The notes: generated from the sequence alone by a model not told the origin. A DNA stretch of 64,000 bases from an uncultured Clostridia bacterium (GCA_945877365.1 CAMCRV010000006.1:16661-80660); one strand, 5' to 3'. Numbered from the stretch's first letter, positions 41,980 through 50,816 are shown. Made by a program: numbers and translations.

Positions 41980-44121
41980 TTACCGTTTTGCCTGCTTCAT
42001 GGACAGACTGATGCGGTGGCGCTGTTCATCCACACCCAGAACCACGACCTTTACCACATCTCCCACCTTGACCACCTCGCTGGGGTGGCGCAGGCGGCGG
42101 CTGCATACCTCGCTGATGTGGACAAGACCATCCTGATGAACACCGATATCCACAAAGACACCGAAGTCGATGACATTGCGCACGGTGCCGGTGAGCTCCA
42201 TGCCCGGCTTCAGATCCTTCATCTCCAGCACATCCTTGCGCAGAATGGGGGCAGGCAGCTCATCCCGGGGGTCCCGTCCGGGCTTACTCAGCTCCTTGGC
42301 GATATCCAGAAGGGTGGGCTCGCCAACGCCGCATTCGGCAGCTGCTTTGGCGCTGCCGTAGCCTTCCAGCTTTTGGGTCAGCTGAGACAGGTCGTCCTTT
42401 TTCCGGCAGTCCAGCAGAGTCAGCAGCGCTTTTGCGGCGTCATAGGATTCCGGATGCACGCCGGTGTTGTCCAGAATCTCCCGGCTTTCCGGAATTCTCA
42501 GGAAACCGGCGCACTGCTGGAAGGCCTTGGGTCCCAGCTTGGGCACCTTTTTCAGCTGGGCGCGGCTGGTGAAGGGACCGTTTTCCTCCCGGTAGGCCAC
42601 GATATTTTTGGCGGTGGCTGCCGTCAGGCCGGAAACCTGCTGCAAAAGGCTCTGGGACGCGGTGTTGGCATCCACGCCCACGGCGTTGACGCAGTCCTCC
42701 ACAACGGCGCCCAATGCGGCGTCCAGCTCCTTCTGGGGACAGTCATGCTGATACTGACCGACGCCGATGGCCTTGGGGTCAATCTTCACCAGCTCCGCCA
42801 GCGGGTCCTGCAGCCGCCGGGCAATGGAGACGGCAGAGCGCAGGTTTACATCATACTCCGGGAATTCCTCCGCCGCCAGAGGGGATGCGGAGTAGACAGA
42901 AGCCCCGGCCTCGTTGACAATCATATAGCTGGCCTCGGGGAAGCCGCGGAGCAGCTCGATGGTCATGGCCTCGGTCTCCCGGGAGGCGGTGCCGTTTCCG
43001 ATGGCGATGTGCCTGACAGCGTGCTTGCGCATCAGCGCAGAAAGGGTGGCAATGGCCTCCTGCTTTTTCTTTTCGCTGAAGGTGGGATAGACCACGGAGG
43101 TTGCCAGCACCTTTCCGGTGGGGTCAACCACCGCCACCTTGCAGCCGTTGCGGTATCCGGGATCCAGTCCCATGGTGACAAAGCCCTTTACGGGAGGCTG
43201 CATCAGCAGAGGCTTCAGATTCAGGGCAAAGTTTCGGATAGCCCCGGCGTAAGCCCGTTCCGACAGCTCATTGCGAACCTCACGCTGAATGGAGGGGAAG
43301 ATCAGACGCTCATAGGCATCCTCGGCAGCGGAGCGCACAAAGGCACTGACCTGTGCAGTGGGCTTCAGGGCGCGGCGGCAGACCAGGGCGGCGCCGTCGC
43401 TGCCCGGAAGGGTCACATTGGGCTTCAGAATCTCTTCCTTTTCTCCCCGATTCATGGCCAGAATCTGATGATCCAGCAGGCGGCTGATGGGCTGGGAGAA
43501 ATCGTAGTACAGGCGGTAAACGCCGTTTTCCTCTGCATCCGGGGCGGCTTTGCAGGTGAACACACCCTTGCGCAGCACCAGCTGCCGCAGCGCCTTGCGG
43601 ATGTCGGCATCGTCGGAAAGATCCTCGGCGATGATGTCGTTGGCCCCCTGCAGGGCATCCTCCAGAGTTTCCACGCCCTTCTCCGCATCCACATAGTCCT
43701 TTGCCAGAGCGGCAGGGTCGGAGCCGTCCTGAGCAAAGATTGCCTCGGCAAGGGGAGCCAACCCCTTTTCCCGGGCAATGGAGCCCCGGGTGCGGCGCTT
43801 CTGCTTGTAGGGGCGGTACAGATCCTCCACCTCTGTCATGGTGGCGGCGGCATCGATGGCATCGGAAAGCTCCGCTGTCAGCTTCCCCTGATTCTCGATG
43901 GACTTCTTTACCTCATCCCGGCGGGTCTGAAGATTGCGCAGATAGGTCAGCCGCGTCTCCAGATTCCGCAGGGTGGTGTCATCCATGGCCCCGTGCATCT
44001 CCTTGCGGTAACGGGCGATAAAGGGAATGGTGTTGCCCTCGTCGATGAGCCCGATGATGTTTTCCACATATTCCTGTTTCTGTCCCAGCTCCTGAGACAG
44101 GATCTGTGCAATGGTAAGCAT
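41980..44121 (-). CDS. tex: Tex-family RNA-binding transcription accessory protein
   Basis: 713 residues. N-terminal helical region (MLTIAQILSQELGQKQEYVENIIGLIDEGNTIPFIARYRKEM-type start), YqgF-like RNase H fold (GLDPGYRNGCKVAVVD), helix-hairpin-helix repeats (NTASQSLLQQVSGL) and a C-terminal S1 domain (GMELTGTVRNVIDFGVFVDIGVHQDGLVHIS). Tex binds nucleic acid and affects transcription and ribosome handling. AAGGAG lies before the ATG and a promoter is clear upstream. Confidence 0.95.
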   Translation of the reverse strand: MLTIAQILSQELGQKQEYVENIIGLIDEGNTIPFIARYRKEMHGAMDDTTLRNLETRLTYLRNLQTRRDEVKKSIENQGKLTAELSDAIDAAATMTEVEDLYRPYKQKRRTRGSIAREKGLAPLAEAIFAQDGSDPAALAKDYVDAEKGVETLEDALQGANDIIAEDLSDDADIRKALRQLVLRKGVFTCKAAPDAEENGVYRLYYDFSQPISRLLDHQILAMNRGEKEEILKPNVTLPGSDGAALVCRRALKPTAQVSAFVRSAAEDAYERLIFPSIQREVRNELSERAYAGAIRNFALNLKPLLMQPPVKGFVTMGLDPGYRNGCKVAVVDPTGKVLATSVVYPTFSEKKKQEAIATLSALMRKHAVRHIAIGNGTASRETEAMTIELLRGFPEASYMIVNEAGASVYSASPLAAEEFPEYDVNLRSAVSIARRLQDPLAELVKIDPKAIGVGQYQHDCPQKELDAALGAVVEDCVNAVGVDANTASQSLLQQVSGLTAATAKNIVAYREENGPFTSRAQLKKVPKLGPKAFQQCAGFLRIPESREILDNTGVHPESYDAAKALLTLLDCRKKDDLSQLTQKLEGYGSAKAAAECGVGEPTLLDIAKELSKPGRDPRDELPAPILRKDVLEMKDLKPGMELTGTVRNVIDFGVFVDIGVHQDGLVHISEVCSRRLRHPSEVVKVGDVVKVVVLGVDEQRHRISLSMKQAKR

Positions 44122-44153
44122 AACTTTCTCCTTGATTGTGAAATTCGCTCCCT

Positions 44154-44182
44154 ATCATACCACACTTTTCCCGGAATGGCAA
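44154..44182 (-). promoter_or_regulatory. Promoter of tex
   Basis: On the minus strand TTGCCA (44182-44177), 17 bases, TATGAT (44159-44154). Confidence 0.72.
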
Positions 44183-44266
44183 AGAGAAAAATCCGCAAGG
44201 GAAGGGGAGTGCAATTCCGGGTCGCATTTTGAAATTCCTGTGGGATAATATTCAAAAATATGAAAA

Positions 44267-44437
44267 ATGAGGATCGATTATCGGAAGTATTACCGGCATA
44301 CCATCTATGAGCTGATTGAAATGTATGATATAGACGATGTGATTTTCCTGCCGTATATGACGGCAACCCAGTCCGGCATGGGCAATGACTTCTTTGAAGG
44401 CCTCTGCAAGCTGCCCAAGAGCTTTACGCTGGAATAG
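44267..44437 (+). CDS. Short ORF of 56 residues, unknown or gene fragment
   Basis: The frame MRIDYRKYYRHTIYELIEMY..., ending KLPKSFTLE, has host-like codon use (CTG, GGC, GAC) but no Shine-Dalgarno site and no clear promoter. The protein is not recognised. It may be a real small gene or the remnant of a larger one. It sits alone between divergent tex and convergent deacetylase genes. Confidence 0.4.
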   Translation: MRIDYRKYYRHTIYELIEMYDIDDVIFLPYMTATQSGMGNDFFEGLCKLPKSFTLE

Positions 44438-44442
44438 AAATA

Positions 44443-44470
44443 ACGGCTGCAAACCGATGGTTTGCAGCCG
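44443..44470. terminator. Hairpin after the deacetylase gene
   Basis: CGGCTGCAAACC-gat-GGTTTGCAGCCG, 12-bp perfect stem with a three-base loop; U-tract weak on both strands. Confidence 0.65.
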
Positions 44471-44475
44471 CATGT

Positions 44476-46038
44476 TTAATTCTGAACAGTGTGCCGTATG
44501 GCAGGACTGTCGGGAGACAGCGGAAGGAAGGTATAGCCGTTGTCCAGACCCCACAGGATGATATCCTCCACGGCATCCACGCTGAAGTCGTGAATATCAT
44601 GCTGCAGCACTACGGACACACGCTGCTTCAGAACGCCTCCCAGAACATTGCCCACCACGGTCTGAGCCCGCAGGGCACCACCGGCATCGTTGCTGTCCAC
44701 ATTCCAGTCAAAGTACTGGAAGCCGGCATCCAGAACAGCTTCGGAAAGGGTGGTCATGATGCCCTTGTTAAAGCTGCTTACCAGATTGGAACTGCCCCCG
44801 GGGAACCGCATCAGGGTGGTTTTCACACCGGAGATGTCATAGATTTTCTGCTGCATTTTCAGAAGATCCTGAAAGTAGGCCTCCGGGCTGGCGTAGATGG
44901 AGGAGTAGTTGTGGCTGGCGGTGTGAATGGCAACGGAGTGGCCTTCCTCAGCCATCCGTTTGATTAGATAGCTGTAGTCGCTGTCCACCACGAAAAAGGT
45001 GGCCTTGACATTGTACTTCGCCAGAATATCCAGAAGGCGGCTGGTGTATGGGCCGGGGCCATCGTCAAAGGTCAGATAAATGACCTTTCCGCTGGGCCAG
45101 CTCTCCAGAGGGCGGGGCAGGGCAGTGACCTCCACCTGACGGGTCACCACGGTTTCGTTCCCGAAGGTGTCGCTGACGGTATAGGTGACGGGATAGACTC
45201 CGGGCTGATACCAGATGACCTCTCCTTCCACAGTCACCTGCTCGGTCAGATCCCCGTCGGCATTATCCGTGGCCAGAAAGCCCGGTTCTTCATAAAAGGT
45301 ACCGGTTGGGATGGCGTATTGCGCTCCGCCGGTGAGAAGGATTTCCGGGGGGAGGGGATCGTAATAGGGGATGATTCGCTCCACGGAGGCCGGATTGCCG
45401 GAGGAATCCATGACGGTATAGGTGATTTTTTCGTACTCCTCTACGCATTTGACCTTCGCCGTGATGTCCCCGTCATGGTTGTCAACCGCAGTAAAGCCCT
45501 CTTCCTGATACTTCTGCCCCGGCAGAACCGTTGTGCCGGCGGATTCTTTCAGGGTGATCACCGGGGGCTGGGAATCCACCACCCGCACTTCCCGGAGGGC
45601 AAAGCCTGTCCAGCGGCGGTATTGCGCCCGGTATTGCAGGGTGTATTTTCCGAGGGTGCCGGTATCCACCTGGCCGGTGCAGGTGATGACAGCATCCTCC
45701 AGAGGAATCCCGTCCTTCCAGAACAGACTGCCATAGAGCACTGCCGCCGCGCCGGGATCGGTAAAGGGTTCTCCGTACTCCTGAATCAGTTCCGGCTCCC
45801 CCTGAAGCTGAAGGCTCAGGGTAAATTGGTTGACAGTGAGCAGGATCAGGAGACCGCCCGAAATCATCAGCACCGAAATCAGAAGAATACCGAGAATAAT
45901 TCCCATGAAAGAGCGGTTTTTTCTGGGCTTTTCCGGGGAATCGGGCTTTATGGGTGCAATTCTTTCCGGTGCCTTCGGCTTTCCCTGAGCTGGGTCTTCT
46001 TCCTGAAATGGAAGGTCGGGGTTCAGCTGTTCATTCAT
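44476..46038 (-). CDS. Membrane-anchored polysaccharide deacetylase with Ig-like repeats
   Basis: About 520 residues. A cytosolic Pro/Glu-rich tail, membrane helix at 43-69, then two or three Ig-like repeats of the DUF5011 type (each with EEGFTAVDNHDGDIT-like or EPGFLATDNADGDLT), then a NodB domain from about 315: TFDDGPGPYTS, IHTASHNYSSIY and RFPGG. It likely removes acetyl groups from peptidoglycan or surface glycans outside the cell. ATG at 46038 follows GGAGG by 11 bases; upstream in-frame starts lie in the promoter area. Confidence 0.92.
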   Translation of the reverse strand: MNEQLNPDLPFQEEDPAQGKPKAPERIAPIKPDSPEKPRKNRSFMGIILGILLISVLMISGGLLILLTVNQFTLSLQLQGEPELIQEYGEPFTDPGAAAVLYGSLFWKDGIPLEDAVITCTGQVDTGTLGKYTLQYRAQYRRWTGFALREVRVVDSQPPVITLKESAGTTVLPGQKYQEEGFTAVDNHDGDITAKVKCVEEYEKITYTVMDSSGNPASVERIIPYYDPLPPEILLTGGAQYAIPTGTFYEEPGFLATDNADGDLTEQVTVEGEVIWYQPGVYPVTYTVSDTFGNETVVTRQVEVTALPRPLESWPSGKVIYLTFDDGPGPYTSRLLDILAKYNVKATFFVVDSDYSYLIKRMAEEGHSVAIHTASHNYSSIYASPEAYFQDLLKMQQKIYDISGVKTTLMRFPGGSSNLVSSFNKGIMTTLSEAVLDAGFQYFDWNVDSNDAGGALRAQTVVGNVLGGVLKQRVSVVLQHDIHDFSVDAVEDIILWGLDNGYTFLPLSPDSPAIRHTVQN

Positions 46039-46154
46039 GATTTCCATTTCCTCCATGAGTTGACATAATACATATACTATACTCATTTTTTGTCGAAAAT
46101 GGAAGTCCTCTTTCAAAAATTTTTCAGAAAAATTTTACCAATCTATAAATGGGA

Positions 46155-46180
46155 AAAGCCCGGTGTTTTCACCGGACTTT
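46155..46180. terminator. Hairpin next to MITE C, copy 1
   Basis: GCCCGGTG-tttt-CACCGG. The same hairpin recurs at 46351-46377 on the other side of the element. Confidence 0.65.
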
Positions 46181-46197
46181 GAGACTGTGGATAAACC

Positions 46198-46333
46198 TGT
46201 CATTGTGAGCCATTCTTCAGAATGGCGTGGCAATCCGTTTTCCAAAATGTCATGATTCTGTTTCGTTTTACGGAAAATCAGATCTTCCGTAGGGAACGGA
46301 TTCCCACGGCCGCTTCGCGTCCTCGGAATGACA
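46198..46333. mobile_element. MITE-like element C
   Basis: A 136-bp element with terminal inverted repeats: TGTCATTGTGAG...GTGGCAATCCGTT at 46198-46239 and AACGGATTCCCACGG...CGGAATGACA at 46295-46333. The ends and inner GGCAATCC/GGATTCCC are of a type seen scattered in many gut Firmicutes. It fills the 337-base gap between the deacetylase and pdxK genes. Confidence 0.75.
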
Positions 46334-46350
46334 TACCTTTGTGACACGCG

Positions 46351-46377
46351 GAAGCCCGGTGTTTTCACCGGGCCTTT
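46351..46377 (-). terminator. Terminator of the kinase operon, copy 2 of the hairpin
   Basis: GCCCGGTG / CACCGGGC at the end of the pyridoxine kinase gene; it overlaps the stop codon. Confidence 0.75.
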
Positions 46378-47200
46378 ATGCCTGCAAAAGCCGGATCAGC
46401 TCCGGCAGAGCCGCTTCAAATTTGACACCATACCAGTGCGCTGGTTTTTCCAGCGTCTGCCGGATACATTCACAGGTGAACCGCCCTGCAATCTGGGCAG
46501 CCTTTTCCGGCGTGCGCTCCTGCATCAGAGCGCCCACAAAGGCCGAGGCAAAAATGTCACCGGTGCCATGATAGCTACCGCTCAGTCTGGGATGGGAGGC
46601 GAAGGTAAGGCACCCACCCCGCCAGACGGCGGCTCCGGTTTCTTCCGGGGAAGTGCCGACTCCCGTGAGCACCACACACCTGTGATCCAGTTTTTTCAAG
46701 AGCTGAGGGACATCGGTTTTCTCTGCGGATTCGGGGCAGGGAAGGGAGGCCATCATGGCAGCCTCTGTCAGATTGGGCAGGATTACATCCGCCCGACGGC
46801 AGAAGGCTTCCATGGCTTTGGCATAGGATTCATCCAGCCCGGAATACAATTTCCCGTGATCTGCCATGGCCGGATCTGCAATGAGAACCCCACCGGGAGC
46901 CAGCAGGGATTTGCAAATTCTGTCTGCGGCTTCAATGGCAGGAATGCTCCCCAGATACCCGGTGTATATGGCATCAAAGGTGATCCCGGCTCTCTTCCAG
47001 TGATCCGCCATGGCATCGGCGGTATCGGTCAGATGGGTCACCACCGGCCTTCCAAAGCCGCCGGTGTGGGTGGACAGCAGGGCGGTGGGAAGGATGCAGC
47101 ATTCATGGCCGCAGGCGCTGAGAATGGGCAGCGCCACCGTCATGGAGCATTGCCCCACACAGGAGATGTCCTGTATGGTGAGAATTCGCTTGTAAGCCAT
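46376..47200 (-). CDS. pdxY: Pyridoxine/pyridoxal kinase
   Basis: A 274-residue vitamin B6 kinase: ILTIQDISCVGQCSMTVALPILSACGHE, LLSTHTGGFGRPVVT, and the ATP/catalytic GSYHGTGDIFASAFVGAL. It phosphorylates pyridoxal in salvage of PLP. The symbol pdxY/pdxK cannot be separated by eye. ATG at 47200 follows the stop of the sugar kinase by one base; an apparent longer frame runs through that gene and is not real. Confidence 0.9.
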   Translation of the reverse strand: MAYKRILTIQDISCVGQCSMTVALPILSACGHECCILPTALLSTHTGGFGRPVVTHLTDTADAMADHWKRAGITFDAIYTGYLGSIPAIEAADRICKSLLAPGGVLIADPAMADHGKLYSGLDESYAKAMEAFCRRADVILPNLTEAAMMASLPCPESAEKTDVPQLLKKLDHRCVVLTGVGTSPEETGAAVWRGGCLTFASHPRLSGSYHGTGDIFASAFVGALMQERTPEKAAQIAGRFTCECIRQTLEKPAHWYGVKFEAALPELIRLLQA

Positions 47201-47201
47201 T

Positions 47202-48134
47202 TCAGTCCTCCACATCCATATCCAGACCCAGCTCCCGGGGCTGGAACCGGGGGCACACATTCTCCGAGGTGACAATGACGGAGGCTGCCAGCTTGGTGCC
47301 GATCTGGCAGGCCTCGTGCAGGCTCTTTCCATAGGTCAGGCCGATGGCAGCTCCGGCGCAGAAGGAATCTCCGGCGCCGGTGGTATCTTTCACATCCACC
47401 TTCCGGGCAGGGCAGAAGCCGCTTTCTCCCTGCAGGTTGGCATATACCGCACCCTGGCAGCCCATGGTGACAATCATGCCGGGAATCCGTGCAGCCTGAA
47501 CCTTCTGCGCCAGAATGGGCACCATTTCCTCCGGGCGTTTTTCACTGAAATCCTTGGTAAAGAGAATTCCGGCCTCCTGAAGGTTGCACACGAAGCAGTC
47601 GATAGACTGTAAAAAATCCCGGCGTTCCAGAGCAATGCTCATGTTGGCCACAACGGCGTAGACTTTTTTCTGATATTTTTCCGCCAGCTTGAAGGTGCGT
47701 TTTACGATCTCCTTGTCAATGTCGATCTCGATGATGATACTGTCGGCATCCCGGAAGATTTCGTCCCCCTGCTGATCCAGAATTTCCGCAATGGGCATCA
47801 GATTGGGTCGCTTGGAGATGGAGGCAGCCACATCTCCGTCATTGTCAAAAATGGCCAGCCAGGTGCCCATGCCGTCCCGGGTGGAGCGGATATAGTCCGT
47901 GTTGACCTTGTGGCTGTTCAGCTTCCGCAGGACATCCGTACCGGTGCCGGTTTCATCCACAAGGCTCACAAAAGTGGGACGAAGCTCGCAGTTGGCAATG
48001 TCCTCCACTACATTCCGTCCCACGCCGCCGTGAATCTGCTCCACCCGTCCGGCATTTCGGCCGGTGGGAAGGAATGCACTGTCCGGATATCCCTTTACAT
48101 CTACAAATACCGCGCCGATTACCACAATTCCCAT
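47202..48134 (-). CDS. PfkB-family carbohydrate/nucleoside kinase
   Basis: A 310-residue ribokinase-like kinase. It begins MGIVVIGAVFVDVKGYP and has the GGVGRNVVEDIA substrate motif and VKDTTGAGDSFCAGAAIGL anion hole and base. PfkB members act on ribose, fructose, pseudouridine or nucleosides; the GGVGRN form resembles pseudouridine kinase, but this is not firm. Start ATG at 48134 follows AGGGGG. Co-transcribed with pdxY. Confidence 0.9.
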   Translation of the reverse strand: MGIVVIGAVFVDVKGYPDSAFLPTGRNAGRVEQIHGGVGRNVVEDIANCELRPTFVSLVDETGTGTDVLRKLNSHKVNTDYIRSTRDGMGTWLAIFDNDGDVAASISKRPNLMPIAEILDQQGDEIFRDADSIIIEIDIDKEIVKRTFKLAEKYQKKVYAVVANMSIALERRDFLQSIDCFVCNLQEAGILFTKDFSEKRPEEMVPILAQKVQAARIPGMIVTMGCQGAVYANLQGESGFCPARKVDVKDTTGAGDSFCAGAAIGLTYGKSLHEACQIGTKLAASVIVTSENVCPRFQPRELGLDMDVED

Positions 48135-48164
48135 AAAAAGACCCCCTGGGACATATTTTTTCCC

Positions 48165-48192
48165 ATTATACCACAGAATCAACAATTTGCAA
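48165..48192 (-). promoter_or_regulatory. Promoter of the pfkB-pdxY operon
   Basis: On the minus strand TTGCAA (48192-48187), 16 bases, TATAAT (48170-48165). Confidence 0.72.
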
Positions 48193-48261
48193 TAAAAAGC
48201 CAATACATATGCCATGTGAAGCAGTGATTTCAAAAAAACGGGAAAAAATAAAAATGAAATA

Positions 48262-48290
48262 TTGCAATGTAAGACAAAAATGTATATAAT
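48262..48290 (+). promoter_or_regulatory. Promoter of guaA
   Basis: TTGCAA (48262-48267), 17 bases, TATAAT (48285-48290). The leader is only about 45 nt, so no amidotransferase domain or riboswitch precedes the gene. Confidence 0.8.
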
Positions 48291-48344
48291 GTTTCTGTTA
48301 AAGACGGAAACCCAAATTATTCTGAACTTTGGAGGAATCATTCC

Positions 48345-49325
48345 ATGACAAGCAATGTACGCCCTGAAACCATGCAGCGCATTACCACGCCGGAACTGGC
48401 CAAGGCATTTATCGACGAGCAGATTGCCGCTGTCCGCGCACAGGTCGGCGACAAGAAGGTGTTGCTGGCTCTGTCCGGCGGTGTGGACTCTTCCGTTGTG
48501 GCTGCTCTGCTGATTCGGGCCATTGGCAAGCAGCTGGTCTGCATCCATGTGAACCATGGCCTGATGCGCAAGGGGGAGAGCGAGGATGTGATCCGTGTGT
48601 TCGGTGAGCAGATGGATGCCAACCTCATCTATGTGGATGCCACCGACCGTTATCTGGATCTTCTGGCCGGTGTATCCGAGCCGGAGCGCAAGCGCAAGAT
48701 CATCGGCGAGGAGTTCATCAAGATCTTCGACGAAGAGGCAGCCAAGCTGGAGGGCATTTCCTTCCTGGCTCAGGGCACCATCTATCCCGACATTCTGGAG
48801 TCCAAGGGTGTTAAGGCACATCACAATGTGGGCGGCCTGCCGGAGGAGATGGACATGGAGCTGGTGGAGCCTGTGAAGCTGCTGTTCAAGGACGAGGTTC
48901 GCGTGGTTGGCGAGGCTCTGGGCCTGCCTCATTCCATGGTCTACCGTCAGCCCTTCCCCGGCCCCGGTCTGGGTGTCCGGTGCCTGGGTGCCATCACCCG
49001 TGACCGCCTGAACGCTCTGCGGGAGGCCGATGCCATCCTCCGGGAGGAGTTCGACAAGAACGGTCTTGCAGGAAAGGTCTGGCAGTACTTTATCGCCGTG
49101 CCGGATATGAAGAGCGTGGGTGTCAAGGACGGCAAGCGTTATGAGGGCTGGCCTGCCATCATTCGCGCAGTCAATACTACCGATGCCATGACAGCAACCA
49201 TTGAGGAGATTCCCTATCCCGTTCTGCATAAGATTACCGACCGCATCACCCATGAGGTTCCCGGTATCAACCGCGTCTGCTTCGACCTGACTCCCAAGCC
49301 CATCGCCACCATTGAGTGGGAATAA
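48345..49325 (+). CDS. guaA: GMP synthase ATP-pyrophosphatase subunit, without amidotransferase domain
   Basis: 326 residues. The PP-loop LALSGGVDSSVVAALL, QGTIYPDILES, KAHHNVGGLPE, RQPFPGPGLGVR and C-terminal KPIATIEWE are those of the C-terminal two thirds of GuaA, which adenylates and aminates XMP. The roughly 190-residue class I glutaminase found in usual bacterial GuaA is absent, and a promoter sits directly upstream, so this is a native short form as in two-subunit enzymes. The last codons and stop form the left att site of a mobile island. Confidence 0.93.
   Translation: MTSNVRPETMQRITTPELAKAFIDEQIAAVRAQVGDKKVLLALSGGVDSSVVAALLIRAIGKQLVCIHVNHGLMRKGESEDVIRVFGEQMDANLIYVDATDRYLDLLAGVSEPERKRKIIGEEFIKIFDEEAAKLEGISFLAQGTIYPDILESKGVKAHHNVGGLPEEMDMELVEPVKLLFKDEVRVVGEALGLPHSMVYRQPFPGPGLGVRCLGAITRDRLNALREADAILREEFDKNGLAGKVWQYFIAVPDMKSVGVKDGKRYEGWPAIIRAVNTTDAMTATIEEIPYPVLHKITDRITHEVPGINRVCFDLTPKPIATIEWE
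49314..49325 (+). repeat. attL core: 12-bp direct repeat at the guaA 3' end
   Basis: GAGTGGGAATAA covers the last codons and stop of guaA and is repeated exactly at 63891-63902. Confidence 0.88.
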
Positions 49326-49382
49326 TCCAAAACGCAAAAAAACCGGGTCTTGACCCGGAAAAGTAGCCGTTTCCACGATTCG

Positions 49383-49400
49383 TGGCAACGTTTTGGCAAC
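49383..49400 (+). repeat. Left integrase arm-type repeats
   Basis: Two TGGCAAC sequences, 49383-49389 and 49394-49400, start 11 bp apart. The same pair with the same spacing is found near the right end at 63772-63789. Confidence 0.65.
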
Positions 49401-49420
49401 ATTTTTCATTATTCAAATAA

Positions 49421-49466
49421 AAGAGAGCTATCTGATTTCAAATGAGGTCAGATAGCTCTTTTTGCA
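49421..49466 (-). terminator. Terminator of the left-end minus-strand operon
   Basis: AGAGCTATCTGA / TCAGATAGCTCT with T-rich flanks on both strands. Confidence 0.82.
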
Positions 49467-49467
49467 T

Positions 49468-50259
49468 TTATAGTATGTTACCCACGAATTCGCCAATCAA
49501 GGCACCGAGGAACATTGACACAATAGTCCAGATGAGTTGAATCCACCAAGTATCTTTACAGTAATTCAAGATACCCTGAATGGACACACCATAAATCTCT
49601 GTCCACTTTGAATTTACTTTCAAAGTGTTGTTGACAGCACGATTAAGAATATTTGCAAACACATCCACTTTTCTAAGAGTAGACATATGAAGTTTGACAT
49701 ACTCTCGGTTTGCGAATGCATCCGCTTCCTGTTGCCCATTGAGATAGTCCTTTGCTCTAATCCCGTTTTGTTCCAAAAGCTTTTCCATTCGAGGATGTCC
49801 TGCATAGCCTACCCCGTAACAGTTAATGAGTTGACGAGCGAGGTCAATCTTATTCGTGTCAGGGATTTTGTACGGTTCGCCACCTAAAACAGAATAACGA
49901 TGCTCAATCGCTTTAAAGCCATAATTCATATCCCTCATATTCCAATGAATCCAGAAAAATGTCTTATGCTCTTTTGCGTACTCAAAAAATTCATCCAACA
50001 TGGCTTTTTCCAGTTCGTCATAGTGACTCTCGATATCGGCAACATCAATATGAGATTTTTCAGCCATTTTGTGAATGGAAAAAGAATCTGTTTGGGCAGT
50101 CGCATAGTCGTAAACTGCAATCGAAGTTATACGAGGGGTATGCCCGTCTTTAATATCATAAAAGCTTTCACATGAGTAGTGAATAATCAGATAGTTCTGT
50201 GGATTGCGATCAATTTCACGAAAAATCTTTCGAGCACTGTTGTGTCGTGCGTACTGCAT
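49468..50259 (-). CDS. Unknown protein with C-terminal membrane anchor, coupled to an XRE regulator
   Basis: 263 residues. The soluble part starts MQYARHNSARKIFREIDR and has LIIHYSCESFYD, FFWIHWNMRDMNYGF and QQEADAFANREYVKLHMSTLRKVD, a spread of acidic residues that faintly recalls DEDD exonuclease motifs; this is not established. One strong membrane helix closes the protein (about 241-260). The ATG directly follows the TAG of the XRE gene, so the two are translated together. It may be an accessory or defence factor of the island. Confidence 0.75.
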   Translation of the reverse strand: MQYARHNSARKIFREIDRNPQNYLIIHYSCESFYDIKDGHTPRITSIAVYDYATAQTDSFSIHKMAEKSHIDVADIESHYDELEKAMLDEFFEYAKEHKTFFWIHWNMRDMNYGFKAIEHRYSVLGGEPYKIPDTNKIDLARQLINCYGVGYAGHPRMEKLLEQNGIRAKDYLNGQQEADAFANREYVKLHMSTLRKVDVFANILNRAVNNTLKVNSKWTEIYGVSIQGILNYCKDTWWIQLIWTIVSMFLGALIGEFVGNIL

Positions 50260-50784
50260 CTACCGTTCACCGCCCCTCAGAGAATCCACTAACATATCGC
50301 TGAGTGCCTGAGATGGCACTTTTGTCCAACGCTGCGTGGTATCAAACTCAGGGTAGCGATAACGCCAACGGTCATATTCCTCCTGCGTAATCTCCCCAGC
50401 TTTGAGCTTGGCAGCAGCCTGGTTCCAGGCGCAGAGCATTTCATGCAGACGAGCAGCATCTTTGTTTTTACGAACATCAACTTTCAAACAGACTTCTCCA
50501 TCTGCTTCATCGATTTGCAGACCGTATCTGTCCTCCAAAGTAAACAGCGTATGCATCAGACCCAGGTAAGAATCAATATCCGGCACAGACAATGCCAGTG
50601 GAGATACATCCAAAGCATTTGCCAGTGAATTGATTAAATACGCCTTAGGTGTCCGTGTCCCCGTCTCATATTGTGCTAACCGCACATCCGCTGACTTTTC
50701 TGGGAAGCCCATTAACTGTCCCAGATATTTCTGTGTCATACCCCGCATACTGCGGAAAAAGTGGATTCTCTCGCCAATTGCCAT
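50260..50784 (-). CDS. XRE-family regulator of the island
   Basis: 174 residues: an N-terminal Cro/C1 HTH (MRGMTQKYLGQLMGFPEKSADVRLAQYETGTRTPKAYLINS) and a C-terminal domain with repeated acidic/aromatic segments (EITQEEYDRWRYRYPEFD). It faces the integrase region across divergent promoters and probably represses one or both. It is transcribed with the anchored protein gene. Confidence 0.88.
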   Translation of the reverse strand: MAIGERIHFFRSMRGMTQKYLGQLMGFPEKSADVRLAQYETGTRTPKAYLINSLANALDVSPLALSVPDIDSYLGLMHTLFTLEDRYGLQIDEADGEVCLKVDVRKNKDAARLHEMLCAWNQAAAKLKAGEITQEEYDRWRYRYPEFDTTQRWTKVPSQALSDMLVDSLRGGER

Positions 50785-50816
50785 AGTCAGCAGCTCCTGT
50801 CATTTGAGATAATCTG

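Noticed and set aside
46135..46368. A 77-codon frame across MITE C
   Set aside because: It translates the inverted repeats of the element and has no start signal.
48291..48344. Guanine or other riboswitch in front of guaA
   Set aside because: The leader is only about 45-50 nt and has no aptamer-like fold.
48135..49409. Long N-terminal extension of the PfkB kinase, antisense to guaA
   Set aside because: The kinase starts at 48134 with a ribosome site and its own promoter; the extension is a guaA shadow.
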